A stretch of DNA of 64,000 bases from Streptococcus sanguinis (GCA_013378335.1 CP040556.1:1612001-1676000), one strand, 5' to 3'. Positions 22,804 to 32,318 are shown, counted from the first letter of the stretch. Notes: generated by a model from the letters alone, not told the origin. Translations and numbers: made by a program.

Positions 22804-23811
22804 TTATTCTGCGGCTGATGAAGAAGCTTCTTCTGAACTGCTTTCGGCTGCTGAGCTGGACTCAGAAGTCTTTGAGCTGCTGGCATCACTTGATGAAGAA
22901 GTTGAAGAGCCTGTCGTTTCAATATACTGAGCAAAGACAGATTGGAAAGCACTGTCCTTAACCTTGATGTTGGCATCTTTCAGCTCTTTAGCTACAACGC
23001 TTTGGATAAAGCTAGTATCTTTTTCTTTTTGCGCAATGATAATCTCTTTCAGCCTATCTTTGTAGTCTTTCCAGTTAGAAGATTTCTCTGACTTCTTGAC
23101 CAGCTTAACAATATAGTAGCTTGCTGAGTACTGTGAATCTTGCACAGTAACAAGGTCTGAAATGCCATTTTCTTCCAAAGCAAAGGCAGCTTTTTTGACA
23201 GCATCTGGAACATCAGTAGAGCCAGAGTCAAACTTGATTTCTCCGCCTTTTTCCTTAGTGGCAGCATCGGTAGAGTTCTCTTTAGCGATTTGACTGAAGT
23301 CTGCTCCTTCAGCTTTAACTTTTTCAAGAACTTCCTTACCTTTCTCTTCGCTGTCAACCTTGATGATTTGAGCTGTTACTTCTGGCGTGTAGTTTTCAAA
23401 GGCAGCCTTGTAGTTTTCGTCAGTCAGCTCTTTTTCAGCAGCCTTCTTAACGGCATACTCTACCAGCATATTGGTGCGGATTTGCTCCTTGTAGGTATCT
23501 TCGGTCAATCCGTTTTGAGCCAAGACTTGGGCAAAAGCTGTACCGTAAGCAGTTTTAGACTTTTCAAAAGCTTCCTTGACGTCCTTGTCTTTGACGTATT
23601 TGCCGTATTGTTCTTCAAAGATGTTTTTGATGGTCATCTGCAGCAAGACCTGCTGAGCTGCAACATTATTTCTCACTTGCTCGTAAAATTCATTGACAGT
23701 AATCGTATCTCCTTTCATGGTCACGATGTCCTTGCCTTCTGAGTTAGAACATGCTGCTAATACAGCGACTGACAAGAGTGTCACAGCTCCTGCAAATATT
23801 TTTTTCTTCAT
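22804..23811 (-). CDS. prsA: Foldase lipoprotein PrsA (parvulin-type peptidyl-prolyl isomerase)
   Basis: The 335-residue extracellular foldase has a lipoprotein signal ending LAAC, a SurA-like helical N-domain, a rotamase region (about 145-245, with GADFSQIAKENSTDAATKEK and GGEIKFD) and a Ser/Ala/Glu-rich low-complexity tail of about 35 residues. It helps secreted proteins fold at the membrane-wall interface. ATG 23811 is supported by AAGGAG, while the longer frame is not. An extended -10 TGCTACAAT (ATTGTA at 23851-23856 on the plus strand) lies upstream. Confidence 0.95.
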   Translation of the reverse strand: MKKKIFAGAVTLLSVAVLAACSNSEGKDIVTMKGDTITVNEFYEQVRNNVAAQQVLLQMTIKNIFEEQYGKYVKDKDVKEAFEKSKTAYGTAFAQVLAQNGLTEDTYKEQIRTNMLVEYAVKKAAEKELTDENYKAAFENYTPEVTAQIIKVDSEEKGKEVLEKVKAEGADFSQIAKENSTDAATKEKGGEIKFDSGSTDVPDAVKKAAFALEENGISDLVTVQDSQYSASYYIVKLVKKSEKSSNWKDYKDRLKEIIIAQKEKDTSFIQSVVAKELKDANIKVKDSAFQSVFAQYIETTGSSTSSSSDASSSKTSESSSAAESSSEEASSSAAE

Positions 23812-23924
23812 TTTATATTGACTCCTTATTCTTAAAAGTTCATGTTTTCTATTGTAGCACAAATTTGAATTGATATCTTAAATTTTACTAAAAATTTTTG
23901 GAAATTAGGAAAAAATCAGAGATG

Positions 23925-24608
23925 TCATTTTTTTCTAATCATAAGCAGCCCATCTCCCAAGGGAAGCAGACTGGAAGTCAAATCTGAACTATCCAAAGTT
24001 GCGTCAAAAAGACTATGCAACCCTCGGTAAATAGCCCGTTGGCCACGCTTAATTTCCTCAAAAGGCTTGGCAACATCGCCGCCTTGAAAGACATCATCAA
24101 TGAGGACCAGACCGCCAGGATTGAGGTGCTTGAGGACCTGAGGCAGAAAGACCACATACTTGGACTTGGCAGAGTCCATAAAGACAAGGTCGTAGGAATC
24201 CTCTAATGTCTCAAGCAAATCCACCGCATCGCCTTCCAGCAGAGTGATCTGCTGACGGCTGTCATATTTGGCAAAATTAGCCTTGGCCAACTCAATCATC
24301 TCTGGATTGCGGTCAATGGTCGTAATCTGAGCCTGAGGAGCATGCTCAGCCGTCAAAAGGGCCGAAAAACCAATAGCGGTCCCAATTTCTAAAATCTTCT
24401 CTGGCTGCAGACTTTCAAGAAGCAAGCGGAAATATGCCACTGTCTCATGGGGAATCACGGGCACATTTTCAGCTCTGGCAAAATCCTCTAGTTCCTTGAG
24501 TCCACCAGTGACCGGCTGGAGACGCTGCCTCATAAAGTCTACAATTTCTTCTTTGACCACTGGCCGACGCATATTGGGATTAGAGTTTTGATTATAAGTC
24601 TCGACCAT
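23925..24608 (-). CDS. SAM-dependent O-methyltransferase (class I, COMT-like)
   Basis: The 227-residue enzyme carries the SAM motif ILEIGTAIGFSALL at about 77-90, the acidic residue in TTIDRNPE, and the metal/substrate motif VFMDSAKSKY. The family methylates catechol-like or tRNA substrates (TrmR-type members act on tRNA wobble uridine), and streptococcal orthologues sit beside pepF, as here. ATG 24608 overlaps the end of pepF (TAAGATG), so the two are co-transcribed. Confidence 0.9.
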   Translation of the reverse strand: MVETYNQNSNPNMRRPVVKEEIVDFMRQRLQPVTGGLKELEDFARAENVPVIPHETVAYFRLLLESLQPEKILEIGTAIGFSALLTAEHAPQAQITTIDRNPEMIELAKANFAKYDSRQQITLLEGDAVDLLETLEDSYDLVFMDSAKSKYVVFLPQVLKHLNPGGLVLIDDVFQGGDVAKPFEEIKRGQRAIYRGLHSLFDATLDSSDLTSSLLPLGDGLLMIRKK

Positions 24609-24609
24609 C

Positions 24610-26412
24610 TTATGCCAGTCCCAACTTTTCTACCAAGGCTTCAAATTCATCCAGACGACGCTCAAAGACAGCAAAAGCAGCATTTAGGTAGTCTTCTTTT
24701 TCCATATCCACACCTGCTTTCTTGATGACATTGAGTGGATAGTCAGAGTTCCCAGCTTTCAGATAGTCCAAATACTTGTCCTTGTCTTCCTGACTGCCAT
24801 GGACAATCTTTTCAGCCAAGACAGAAGCCGCTGAAAATCCTGTCGAATATTGGAAAACATAGTAATCATAGTAGAAATGCGGAATCCGAGCCCATTCGTA
24901 CTGAATCTGCGGGTTGTCTTCCTTTTTCAGACCGTAATATTTCTCGTTCAAGTCAGCATAGAGGTCATTGAGAAACTCGCTGGTCAAAACTTGACCTTCT
25001 TGGTCAGCCTTGTGGATAGCGTGCTCAAACTCAGCAAACTGGGTTTGACGGAAGACTGTACCTCGGAAGCCATCCAAGAAGTGATTGAGGATAGCAAAGC
25101 GAGTGGCGTCGTCTTCTACTTCTTCCAAGAGCTTCTCTGTCAGGATATTTTCATTGGTCGTTGAAGCAATCTCAGCCAAGAAGATAGAGTAGTCTCCATA
25201 GACATAAGGCTGGGTCTCACGAGTATAACTTGAGTGCATACTGTGGCCTGTCTCGTGCACCAAGGTAAAGAGATTGTCCAGTGTGTCCTGCCAGTTGAGC
25301 AACATAAAGGCATTGGTATCGTAAGAACCGCCTGAGTATGCCCCTGAGCGCTTGCCTTGATTTTCATGAACATCAATCCAGCGCTCTGAAAAAGCTGTCT
25401 TGACTCGGCTCAAATAATCCTCACCCAGAATAGCCAGAACTTCCTCAGACTTAGCCAAGGCTTCCTCATAAGTGAACTTGTAGTCTGTCTCTGACAAAGG
25501 AGTGTACATATCATACATCTTCAAGTCAGAAATGCCTAAAATCTTCGCTCGCAAAGCGATATAACGCTGCAAGAGAGGCAAATGCTTATTGACAGCTGAA
25601 ACTAGGCTGTCATAGACACTTTCTGGAATAAAGTCCGCTGACAAGGCTGCTTCACGGGCAGATGAAAACTTGCGGGCTTTCGCATTGTAGTTGTGAACCT
25701 TGACATTGGTCTGCAGAGTCTTGGCATAGGTATGCTGATACTGCTCGTATACGCTGTAGAGAGCCTCGTAAGCTTCCTTACGGACTTCTCGATTTTTAGA
25801 CTCGACCAAAGTAATATAGTTACCGTGGCTGAGCTGAACTTCATTTCCATCTTCATCATGCACCATCGGAAAGACAATATCTGCATTATCCAAGATAGCA
25901 AAGGTTTCGCCCGCTGCCCCAAAGATTTCACCAGCACCAGCCAATAGTTCTTCTTCACGCTGTGTCAGGATGTGAGCCTTCTTTTTCAAAAGCTTGTCAA
26001 AATAATGCTGATACAGCTGCAGGGCTGGCTGCTCAGCTAAGAAAGCTTGGTATTGTTCTTCTGTAATCGCCATAAATTCGGGCTCGTAGAAGGCAAAGCT
26101 TTGACCAAAATCACTGTAAAGAGTCATGCCTTTAGCCTGATACTCTTGGTACTTGGCCACACGTGTATCCTGGTCATTCTTCATGTGAGCATAAGAATAA
26201 AGCTTTTCAATACGACGCATCAAGTCTAACTGGATTTCTGTCGTTGTCAAAAGACTGTCTGCTGAATCTAGCAAATGTCCAGCCAGACTAGCTGCTTTCT
26301 TCACTTCTTCTGAAACCTGCGCCAGCTCAACTTCAAAGGCTTCATCTGTTGGGAAAATGGTGCTCAAATCCCAAGTATATTTTTCTTCAATTTCATTTCT
26401 TTGTTTTGCCAT
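24610..26412 (-). CDS. pepF: Oligoendopeptidase F
   Basis: The 600-residue M3-family zinc peptidase has HETGH (His386, Glu387, His390) and downstream [11 protein letters not shown] supplying the third ligand. It cleaves oligopeptides of about 7-17 residues in the cytoplasm. ATG 26412 with GGAGGA and a T7 spacer is preferred to a longer frame. The gene runs directly into the O-methyltransferase. Confidence 0.95.
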   Translation of the reverse strand: MAKQRNEIEEKYTWDLSTIFPTDEAFEVELAQVSEEVKKAASLAGHLLDSADSLLTTTEIQLDLMRRIEKLYSYAHMKNDQDTRVAKYQEYQAKGMTLYSDFGQSFAFYEPEFMAITEEQYQAFLAEQPALQLYQHYFDKLLKKKAHILTQREEELLAGAGEIFGAAGETFAILDNADIVFPMVHDEDGNEVQLSHGNYITLVESKNREVRKEAYEALYSVYEQYQHTYAKTLQTNVKVHNYNAKARKFSSAREAALSADFIPESVYDSLVSAVNKHLPLLQRYIALRAKILGISDLKMYDMYTPLSETDYKFTYEEALAKSEEVLAILGEDYLSRVKTAFSERWIDVHENQGKRSGAYSGGSYDTNAFMLLNWQDTLDNLFTLVHETGHSMHSSYTRETQPYVYGDYSIFLAEIASTTNENILTEKLLEEVEDDATRFAILNHFLDGFRGTVFRQTQFAEFEHAIHKADQEGQVLTSEFLNDLYADLNEKYYGLKKEDNPQIQYEWARIPHFYYDYYVFQYSTGFSAASVLAEKIVHGSQEDKDKYLDYLKAGNSDYPLNVIKKAGVDMEKEDYLNAAFAVFERRLDEFEALVEKLGLA

Positions 26413-26517
26413 AAAAAAATCCTCCGACTCCCCTATTCTATCACAAAATTCCACTTTTTATAAAACTCAAGTACCAAAATCTCTTAGTAGCTATGCAGAC
26501 TGACTTAGTTTTAAAAA

Positions 26518-26568
26518 AACTCTTTGATTCTAATTCCTGACCAAACAAAAATTAGATTCCAAAGAGTT
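26518..26568 (-). terminator. Strong terminator at the end of the lipase locus
   Basis: On the complement an 18-19 base stem (AACTCTTTGGAATCTAATT pairing with AATTAGAATCAAAGAGTT) is followed by seven Ts. It separates the lipase locus from pepF. Confidence 0.9.
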
Positions 26569-26573
26569 CATTG

Positions 26574-26882
26574 CTAAATTTCTTCAAATTTCGTACTGCT
26601 GTTGTCTATAACGCTTACAACTTTTTTAGAAAATTGCCCTTTCATCGAGCTATCTATCTGATCTGCAGCTACTTTCACGCTCTCCTGAACAGTCTTTGCG
26701 ACATCGGTAAAAAGAGTATCATAATTGCTTTGAAGACTGCTTTTTTGAGCTAACAAAAGAGGAGCTAGAACATTTGTTATAATTTGCTTTTCTATTGCTT
26801 TCCTAATTTCTGCCAAATCAGCTGTTTTAGATGGTGAAAAGTAACTTTTCACTGGTGCTGAAGCTATTTCTGATATAAACAT
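26574..26882 (-). CDS. Small helical protein, candidate partner of the T7 lipase
   Basis: The 102-residue protein is predicted to be almost entirely helical, with no signal peptide or membrane segment, and has good GGAAAGG at ATG 26882. I do not recognise the family. Last gene of the lipase transcript, it resembles in size and context the small helical proteins encoded beside LXG and TslA-type type VII secretion substrates. That is an inference from position. Confidence 0.65.
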   Translation of the reverse strand: MFISEIASAPVKSYFSPSKTADLAEIRKAIEKQIITNVLAPLLLAQKSSLQSNYDTLFTDVAKTVQESVKVAADQIDSSMKGQFSKKVVSVIDNSSTKFEEI

Positions 26883-26917
26883 AGACTTTTTCCTTTCCTC
26901 TACTCTAAACAGCAGAT

Positions 26918-27310
26918 TTATTTAGAATCACGAAGACGACAATAGCTATCTTCAATTTCCCATACTAAACGGCGTCTCTGCTTAGAGAATGTTTCCAAAA
27001 CTTTCTCATCTTTTAGATCAAGATTTTTCAGTTCCTCGCTGCTAGCCTCTTCCGCCAATATATCATAGGATTCTATATACTGATTTAGAGCCTGCCATTC
27101 GATACTAGTGTCCCTTTCTTGTTTCCGTAAAATAGCAGTCGCCATTTCATACTCTTCTTGTAGCATGTCGGAAAATGCTTTTTTCTTAGATAGGATGATA
27201 TCTCGTTCTTTATCAATCTTCAAACGTTCCCGCTGAAGTTCTGAGTATAGTTCCTCCATCTCTTTTTCTTTTTTAGCTATATCCTGCTTCATTGATTGAT
27301 TTGGTTCCAT
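26918..27310 (-). CDS. Coiled-coil protein, candidate T7 secretion partner
   Basis: The 130-residue protein is charged and strongly coiled-coil in its first half (KKEKEMEELYSELQRERLK), with more helices after. It overlaps the lipase gene by 22 bases and has AGGAG ahead of ATG 27310. Small coiled-coil proteins of this kind (DUF3958-like in LXG operons) accompany type VII secretion substrates in streptococci. I cannot confirm the family. Confidence 0.68.
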   Translation of the reverse strand: MEPNQSMKQDIAKKEKEMEELYSELQRERLKIDKERDIILSKKKAFSDMLQEEYEMATAILRKQERDTSIEWQALNQYIESYDILAEEASSEELKNLDLKDEKVLETFSKQRRRLVWEIEDSYCRLRDSK

Positions 27311-28908
27311 TGTTCAAAATCTCCTGCTAACGCCTGATCTTTAGCCAGCAGCTGCTCAATGCCAGCTTCAATCTGACCTTGCAAAACTTCAAAGATAATT
27401 AGAGGCATTTGAAATTTAGACAATCGACTTTCAAAGTGCTCTTGTAAAGATCCGACCAATGATTGATAATCTGCACCTCCAGCCTGATAGGCTGCAGTCA
27501 CCTCATCTGGACTAAGACTGAAGCCCTGAGGAACTTTTCCCAACTGCTCTGCTAGCTTTTCTGCTTCGCTAACAACCTGATCTCTAGCCTGCTTCAAAGT
27601 GTCATAGCCTAGTTTGGTCACATTTACTAAACTTTGAACAGTTGCCTGGGCTTGAACACTGTCCAGATAAATCTTTTCATTACTGCTAAATCCACCCTTA
27701 GACAGATACTTCTTCATATTCTGGTAAGGGATCATATTTGCTTTGATGGTATCCTTGATAGTCGTCTTACCTGTCCCATCCATAAGCACAAAGTTTTTAT
27801 TTTTATCGTAGATATAGCCCTCCATCATATGCTGATCGCCGATTTCTTTTTCGACAGTCGCAATATGATGTACAATACCAGCAGCGTTTTCACTGCCAGA
27901 TAAGCTGTAGCCTAAGCTGACGATGTCCTTATGGTCGATATGATTAAAAATCTTATACTTAGCGCTATCCAGTCGTGCCTGCTGTTCCTTGGGCAAGAGA
28001 GGATAGATATTAGGGCCATTGTAGATGTGGACTGTGCCAATATGGCGCATCTCCTCCTCTGTCAGGGTGGATAGAGCATACTGGATATCCATAGAACCCA
28101 AAGAGTGTCCGTAAAGATCAATCTTGGCATTAGGGTACTTACGAATGGTTTCCTTAAGATGCTTAGCCGCATCCTTAAACTGAGCCGGAGGAAACTTTTG
28201 TGTCTTTTTGAGATAACTAGCAGCTAACATAATATTCGGTGCAGCAATTCCTGTCGTTAAAGTTCCGCCATAAACACCTGTAACATTTGATATAACATTC
28301 TTCCTCAGCTCATTGAAGGGATTTTTATTGAGAGAATTAAGACTCTGCTTCACAGCTTGACCAGCATCTTTATTAAAGATTCCTACTACATTTCCTATGT
28401 TATTACTTACGTCTCGATCTGCCTTATCTAGTTCTTCTCGACTTTTTTGAGTAATAATATTTTTTGAATGACGATAAACAAAAGGGGTAGCATATTTTAC
28501 TGCACCTGCAGGTCCTAGACGGTGAGACGCCGTCACAAAGTCTGTTGGCAGCCAATCCGTAACAGTATCGTGGAGCAACTTAGGAGTGTGCGTCTTGGTC
28601 TGAGAGCCCTGCATCATGACTGTCACATCCTGCACCTGAGCACGCTCAGCATCCGAAGCGGAGTAGGGGACAGCGGCACGCAAGCTCCCATTAGAGTCTT
28701 TGATTTCAGTTTCGGTTAGGCCACTCTCTTTATTCGTTAGCACATATACTTGTTCTTCATTGCCATGTACATTGTCGTAAATTTGGGAGACTGTGCCGAT
28801 GTAGCCTCCATCTTTAAGTTTGACCTCTTGATTTACTTTCTCAATTTCATATTCTTGCAATGCAATATCAACTTTTTTCTTATCACTAAATGCTTTATCA
28901 TACGTCAT
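27289..28908 (-). CDS. Probable type VII-secreted lipase/esterase toxin, TslA-like
   Basis: The 539-residue protein has no signal peptide. An N-terminal module (1-100) precedes an alpha/beta-hydrolase core with the nucleophile motif YGHSLGS (Ser269) and nearby acid and base candidates (Asp325 or Asp328, His360). The last 150 residues are helical (DSVQAQATVQSLVNVTKLG ... AGIEQLLAKDQALAG). A lipase followed by a helical C-terminal secretion region recalls S. aureus TslA, the reverse-architecture T7SS lipase. The gene starts 2 bases after a DUF1310-like lipoprotein gene and overlaps a coiled-coil gene. The first 60 codons recur as remnants at 29426-29608 and 30743-30811. Confidence 0.78.
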   Translation of the reverse strand: MTYDKAFSDKKKVDIALQEYEIEKVNQEVKLKDGGYIGTVSQIYDNVHGNEEQVYVLTNKESGLTETEIKDSNGSLRAAVPYSASDAERAQVQDVTVMMQGSQTKTHTPKLLHDTVTDWLPTDFVTASHRLGPAGAVKYATPFVYRHSKNIITQKSREELDKADRDVSNNIGNVVGIFNKDAGQAVKQSLNSLNKNPFNELRKNVISNVTGVYGGTLTTGIAAPNIMLAASYLKKTQKFPPAQFKDAAKHLKETIRKYPNAKIDLYGHSLGSMDIQYALSTLTEEEMRHIGTVHIYNGPNIYPLLPKEQQARLDSAKYKIFNHIDHKDIVSLGYSLSGSENAAGIVHHIATVEKEIGDQHMMEGYIYDKNKNFVLMDGTGKTTIKDTIKANMIPYQNMKKYLSKGGFSSNEKIYLDSVQAQATVQSLVNVTKLGYDTLKQARDQVVSEAEKLAEQLGKVPQGFSLSPDEVTAAYQAGGADYQSLVGSLQEHFESRLSKFQMPLIIFEVLQGQIEAGIEQLLAKDQALAGDFEQWNQINQ

Positions 28909-28909
28909 G

Positions 28910-29296
28910 TCATTCTCCCCTCAATTTCTTTGCGAGTTCACCAGAGATTACATAACCTGTGTGTTCTAATTTCTCTTCAGATTCTTCCATCAATGTTGTT
29001 TTAATAGTTAATTCTGGATCACCATTGATTATAAGTTCAACGATTAACCCCCCCATAGGATTATACTCTAATTTATCTTTATTTATTGAATATTCTTTTA
29101 TAATGCCCTCCTCAGTCAATGCTTTAGAATCTTCCTGTCTCAGTAATTCTTCTATTGCCCTCTGCGCTTTCTTCCCCTCCGCAATCTGAATCATTTCTTC
29201 TTTTTCTGACTGACTATTTATCATACTGCAACCTCCTAAAAACATAGCTGAACTGAGCGTGATGATACTCAGAAATATTACAAAAATTTTCTTCAT
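28910..29296 (-). CDS. DUF1310-like lipoprotein, paralogue D, candidate lipase immunity protein
   Basis: The 128-residue precursor has a lipoprotein signal with lipobox LGGC. A small mature domain follows with EEMIQIAEGKKA, ALTEEGIIKEYSI and the family-typical YNPMGGLIVELIING, as I recall for DUF1310. ATG 29296 with AGGAG is used. It lies 2 bases ahead of the intact lipase gene, so the two are translationally linked, as expected for a protective surface lipoprotein made with a secreted lipase. Confidence 0.8.
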   Translation of the reverse strand: MKKIFVIFLSIITLSSAMFLGGCSMINSQSEKEEMIQIAEGKKAQRAIEELLRQEDSKALTEEGIIKEYSINKDKLEYNPMGGLIVELIINGDPELTIKTTLMEESEEKLEHTGYVISGELAKKLRGE

Positions 29297-29425
29297 AGTG
29301 GCTCCTTTCATTTCTCATCTTTGCTAAAGCTGATACCTTAACGAAAATGAGAAGGCAGTTTTAGATTAACGTCTTATATTAATTATTATACTATTTTCCT
29401 AAAGAATATGAAAGCGTAATCATTG

Positions 29426-29608
29426 TTAGAAGTTCGTAAAGATAAAAGCTTGTTCTTCATTGTCATGTACATTGTCGTAAATTTGGGAGATAGTTCCAAC
29501 ATAGGTTTCGTCACTTAGTTCAATTTCTTGATTAACACGTTTTATCTCATATTCTTGTAAGGCAATTTTTACTTTCTGTTTATCACTAAATGATTCATCG
29601 TATGTCAT
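29426..29608 (-). pseudogene. Truncated 5' remnant of a lipase gene
   Basis: A 60-codon frame, MTYDESFSDKQKVKIALQEY onward, matches the first 60 residues of the intact lipase (MTYDKAFSDKKKVDIALQEY) at most positions, then stops just after FIFTNF, where the intact protein reads VLTNK. It starts 0-2 bases after lipoprotein paralogue C, exactly as the intact lipase follows paralogue D. It is a relic of a duplicated lipoprotein-lipase unit. Expression as a short peptide is possible but no role is evident. Confidence 0.85.
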
Positions 29609-29609
29609 A

Positions 29610-29996
29610 TTATTCTCCTCTCAATTTCTTTGCGAGTTCACCAGAAATTACGTATCCAGAATACTCCATCTGTCCATTAGAATCTTCCGTTAATGTTGTT
29701 GTAATTGTCAAGTCAGGATCATCGTTGATTATAAGCTCAACAATTAAACCTCCCATGGGATTATACTCAAGACTTCTTTCGTCTATTGTATATTTTTTGA
29801 TTATTCCCTTTTCTGTCAATGCTCCAGGATCTTTCTTCTTTAACATTTGCTTAATCAATCTCTTAGATTTTTTACTCTCCGCAATCTGGATCATTTCTTC
29901 TTTTTCTGACCGACTATTTAGCATACTGCACCCTCCTAAAAACATAGCAGAACTGAGCGTAATGATACTCAGAAAAATAATAACTATTTTCTTCAT
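29610..29996 (-). CDS. DUF1310-like lipoprotein, paralogue C
   Basis: The 128-residue protein is closely similar to its three neighbours (lipobox LGGC, EEMIQIAESKKSK, YNPMGGLIVELIINDD, tail SGELAKKLRGE identical to paralogue D). Its former partner lipase survives only as the 60-codon remnant directly downstream. It has its own promoter candidate (TATAAT on the complement near 30084). An orphan immunity-type role is inferred. Confidence 0.8.
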   Translation of the reverse strand: MKKIVIIFLSIITLSSAMFLGGCSMLNSRSEKEEMIQIAESKKSKRLIKQMLKKKDPGALTEKGIIKKYTIDERSLEYNPMGGLIVELIINDDPDLTITTTLTEDSNGQMEYSGYVISGELAKKLRGE

Positions 29997-30191
29997 GATG
30001 ACTCCTTTCACTTCTCATCTTTGCTAAAGCTGGATCCTTAGCAAAAATGGGAAACTAGATTTAGATTAATGTTTTATTTGATTATTATACTATTTTCCCA
30101 AAGAATATGAAAGCGGAATCATCAAAGATTCATAAATATAAAATGCTTTATCATAGCGCAATCATTGCTAGGAAGTTATGAAGAAAAAGTC

Positions 30192-30599
30192 TTATTCTTC
30201 ATTGCTATTTACATTTTCTTCATCCATTAGTTCTATAAGCTTCGGTGACCACACAGTCCCATCTCTGTGAAATTTCCCATTTTCGTCCTCTGTAATGACA
30301 TATCCTAGTGTTACTTCCTCGTCACCATTAATGATTAAATCAAACATTAATCCTCCCATTGGGTTCTGAGTTAGTGACTTTTTATTAATTTCATAACTTT
30401 TAATTTTCCCTTCAGGTGTTAATGCTTGAGGGTCAATCTTTTTCAGCCCTTCCTCAATAACACTCTTCATCTTTTTACTTTCTGCAATTTGAATCATTTC
30501 TTCTTTTTCCGACCGACTGTTTAGCATACTGCAACCTCCTAAAAACATAGATGAACTGAGCGTGATGATACTCAAAAAGATTACAAAAATTTTCTTCAT
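30192..30599 (-). CDS. DUF1310-like lipoprotein, paralogue B
   Basis: The 135-residue member has the same signal and lipobox, EEMIQIAESKKMK, TQNPMGGLMFDLIINGD and a divergent C-terminus (TVWSPKLIELMDEE). It is the most diverged of the four and has no lipase remnant of useful length after it. The 5' flank (GGAGCCAC before the ATG) is nearly identical to the other copies, showing recent duplication. Confidence 0.8.
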   Translation of the reverse strand: MKKIFVIFLSIITLSSSMFLGGCSMLNSRSEKEEMIQIAESKKMKSVIEEGLKKIDPQALTPEGKIKSYEINKKSLTQNPMGGLMFDLIINGDEEVTLGYVITEDENGKFHRDGTVWSPKLIELMDEENVNSNEE

Positions 30600-30742
30600 G
30601 GTGGCTCCTTTCGCTTCTCATATTTGCTAAAGCGAGATGCCTAAACAAAAATGGGAAAATGGATTTAGATTAATGTTTGATATTATCATTTTTATACTAT
30701 TTATTTAACGTTGTGATAGCGCCACTACGGATAAAGAGATGA

Positions 30743-30811
30743 AAAGACAAAAAATCGTTCTCCATCATCTTGTATATTGTTGTAAATTTGGGAAACGGAG
30801 CCTATGTATTC
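30743..30811 (-). pseudogene. Second short lipase remnant
   Basis: Translated on the complement, 23 codons read EYIGSVSQIYNNIQDDGERF and on to FVF, homologous to residues 36-58 of the lipase (YIGTVSQIYDNVHGNEEQVYVL). It begins over the stop of paralogue A and ends at the same protein position as the longer remnant. It has no start codon and is a fossil of another lipoprotein-lipase unit. Confidence 0.75.
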
Positions 30812-31197
30812 TATTTCGCCAATAGATCACTAAGTTTCCGACTTCTTGAATTTGTGGCAATTTCAAAGTTACCAGTAGTTGAATCTTCTACTACTGTTAC
30901 ACTTAAACTTATATTCTTATCTCCGTTAATAAACATTTGAATCATTATCCCTCCCATTGGGTTATAATTTAACTTATCCTTTTGAATTTCATAGGATTTA
31001 ATCTTCCCTTCTGCTGTCAAAGCTTTGGGATCTAATTCCTTAAGAAAATCTTCCAAGGCTCTCTTCATCTTTTTACTCTCTGCAATCTGAAGCATTTCTT
31101 CTTTTTCTGACCGACTGTTTAGCATACTGCAACCTCCTAAAAGCATAGCTGAACTGAGCGTGATGATACTCAGAAAGATTACAAAAATTTTTTTCAT
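30811..31197 (-). CDS. DUF1310-like lipoprotein, paralogue A
   Basis: The 128-residue precursor has lipobox LGGC, EEMLQIAESKKMKRALE, ALTAEGKIKSYEI, YNPMGGIMIQMFINGDK. It is first in the tandem array and the farthest from the intact lipase. The ATG at 31197 has AAAGGAG in the same flank sequence shared by all copies. Confidence 0.8.
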   Translation of the reverse strand: MKKIFVIFLSIITLSSAMLLGGCSMLNSRSEKEEMLQIAESKKMKRALEDFLKELDPKALTAEGKIKSYEIQKDKLNYNPMGGIMIQMFINGDKNISLSVTVVEDSTTGNFEIATNSRSRKLSDLLAK

Positions 31198-31367
31198 AGT
31201 GGCTCCTTTCATTTCTCATCTTTGCTAAAGCTAGCTGAATTAGCACGATTTAGAATTTTTAACTATCTAACTTATTACTTTATTATATTATACAGGATTC
31301 TCAAATATTCTAAAACTGAAAGGATAACTAAAAGTTTATGGCTTCATCAATGGGAAACTAACGATAC

Positions 31368-32318
31368 TTAGCAATTTTCTCTTATCATCTCATAAAAAGC
31401 TGGTGAATAAACAATTTGCAGATTTTTTTGCTGGAGATTGGCGTAATAATTCTCAAACTGCTGGTAATAGTCACTCAGGTCAGTAGTTATCTGACAGAAA
31501 GAGGCAGCTTGTATTGGCCGAACCTGTGGATAGAAATCCTCTGCTGACTTAGTCAGGAGATTATCGCCAGCCTGATAGAGCTGGGCCTGCAGCTGCATCC
31601 ATCTAGGCTGCTGGTAATAAAGCTGACGACGGATATAATTGCAGATGTGCGGATCTTGCTGGGCTAGAAAGCTGTTCATCTCCTGCTTTTGAAAGGGCAA
31701 ACGCAAAATATCCAAAAGCCGGCCGTGACCAAAGGGAAAGTTCTTGGTCTTGTGCTGGACTTTTCCATGCAGATCTTCGTGAATCAGGTATTTGAGACGC
31801 AGAACTTGCTTTTCTTGATCCAGCTCCCAGAGATGAAAGCCCATATTTTTACTAAAATAGAGAAAATCTTTCTGCAGACGGGTTAGGGAATCCTTGAGCC
31901 AAAGTTTTCTCCCCAAAAGCCAGAGAACCTGATAGCCATGCTGGCGGTAAGAAAGCGTCCGTTCCTGCAGCCGTTCTATACTTAGGGGACTGCACTGGAC
32001 TTCAAGCGCCAGTTTTTCATCAACCAGTAGATCAGCAATCTGCTGCAGTACAGGCAAAAAAGCCTCCACCTCAACTTCTTCTGTCTGGACAGCCCAGCGA
32101 AAAAGCTCTGCTTTAAGGTTCAGGTGCTCAGCACTCTCATTTTCCCTATAAAAACGACACTCTTCTAGCGAAATATGCGCAAAGTGCGGCTGCATAACCT
32201 TACCTTTTTTAAAACGGACTGCCCCTGAACAAGCTGGGCAGACGAAATCAGCCCCCTTCTCAATCTTATCCTCCAGAGCATTACACAAAAGCCCCTTATG
32301 ATTTCGCGCCACAAACAT
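31368..32318 (-). CDS. coiA: Competence protein CoiA
   Basis: The 316-residue late competence protein promotes recombination of incoming single-stranded DNA. It has a CoiA N-terminal zinc-finger-like CPAC region, HFAH, and a nuclease-like EVQCSPLS motif (restriction-endonuclease-like Glu-x-Gln). ATG 32318 is used, with AGAGGGGG ahead. A ComX box TGCGAATA lies 37 bases upstream, as expected for a SigX-dependent gene. Confidence 0.93.
   Translation of the reverse strand: MFVARNHKGLLCNALEDKIEKGADFVCPACSGAVRFKKGKVMQPHFAHISLEECRFYRENESAEHLNLKAELFRWAVQTEEVEVEAFLPVLQQIADLLVDEKLALEVQCSPLSIERLQERTLSYRQHGYQVLWLLGRKLWLKDSLTRLQKDFLYFSKNMGFHLWELDQEKQVLRLKYLIHEDLHGKVQHKTKNFPFGHGRLLDILRLPFQKQEMNSFLAQQDPHICNYIRRQLYYQQPRWMQLQAQLYQAGDNLLTKSAEDFYPQVRPIQAASFCQITTDLSDYYQQFENYYANLQQKNLQIVYSPAFYEMIRENC

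Noticed and set aside
30012..30191. A third lipase remnant after lipoprotein B
   Set aside because: Only a short match around AAATGCTTTATCATA to the lipase start is visible, too little to call.
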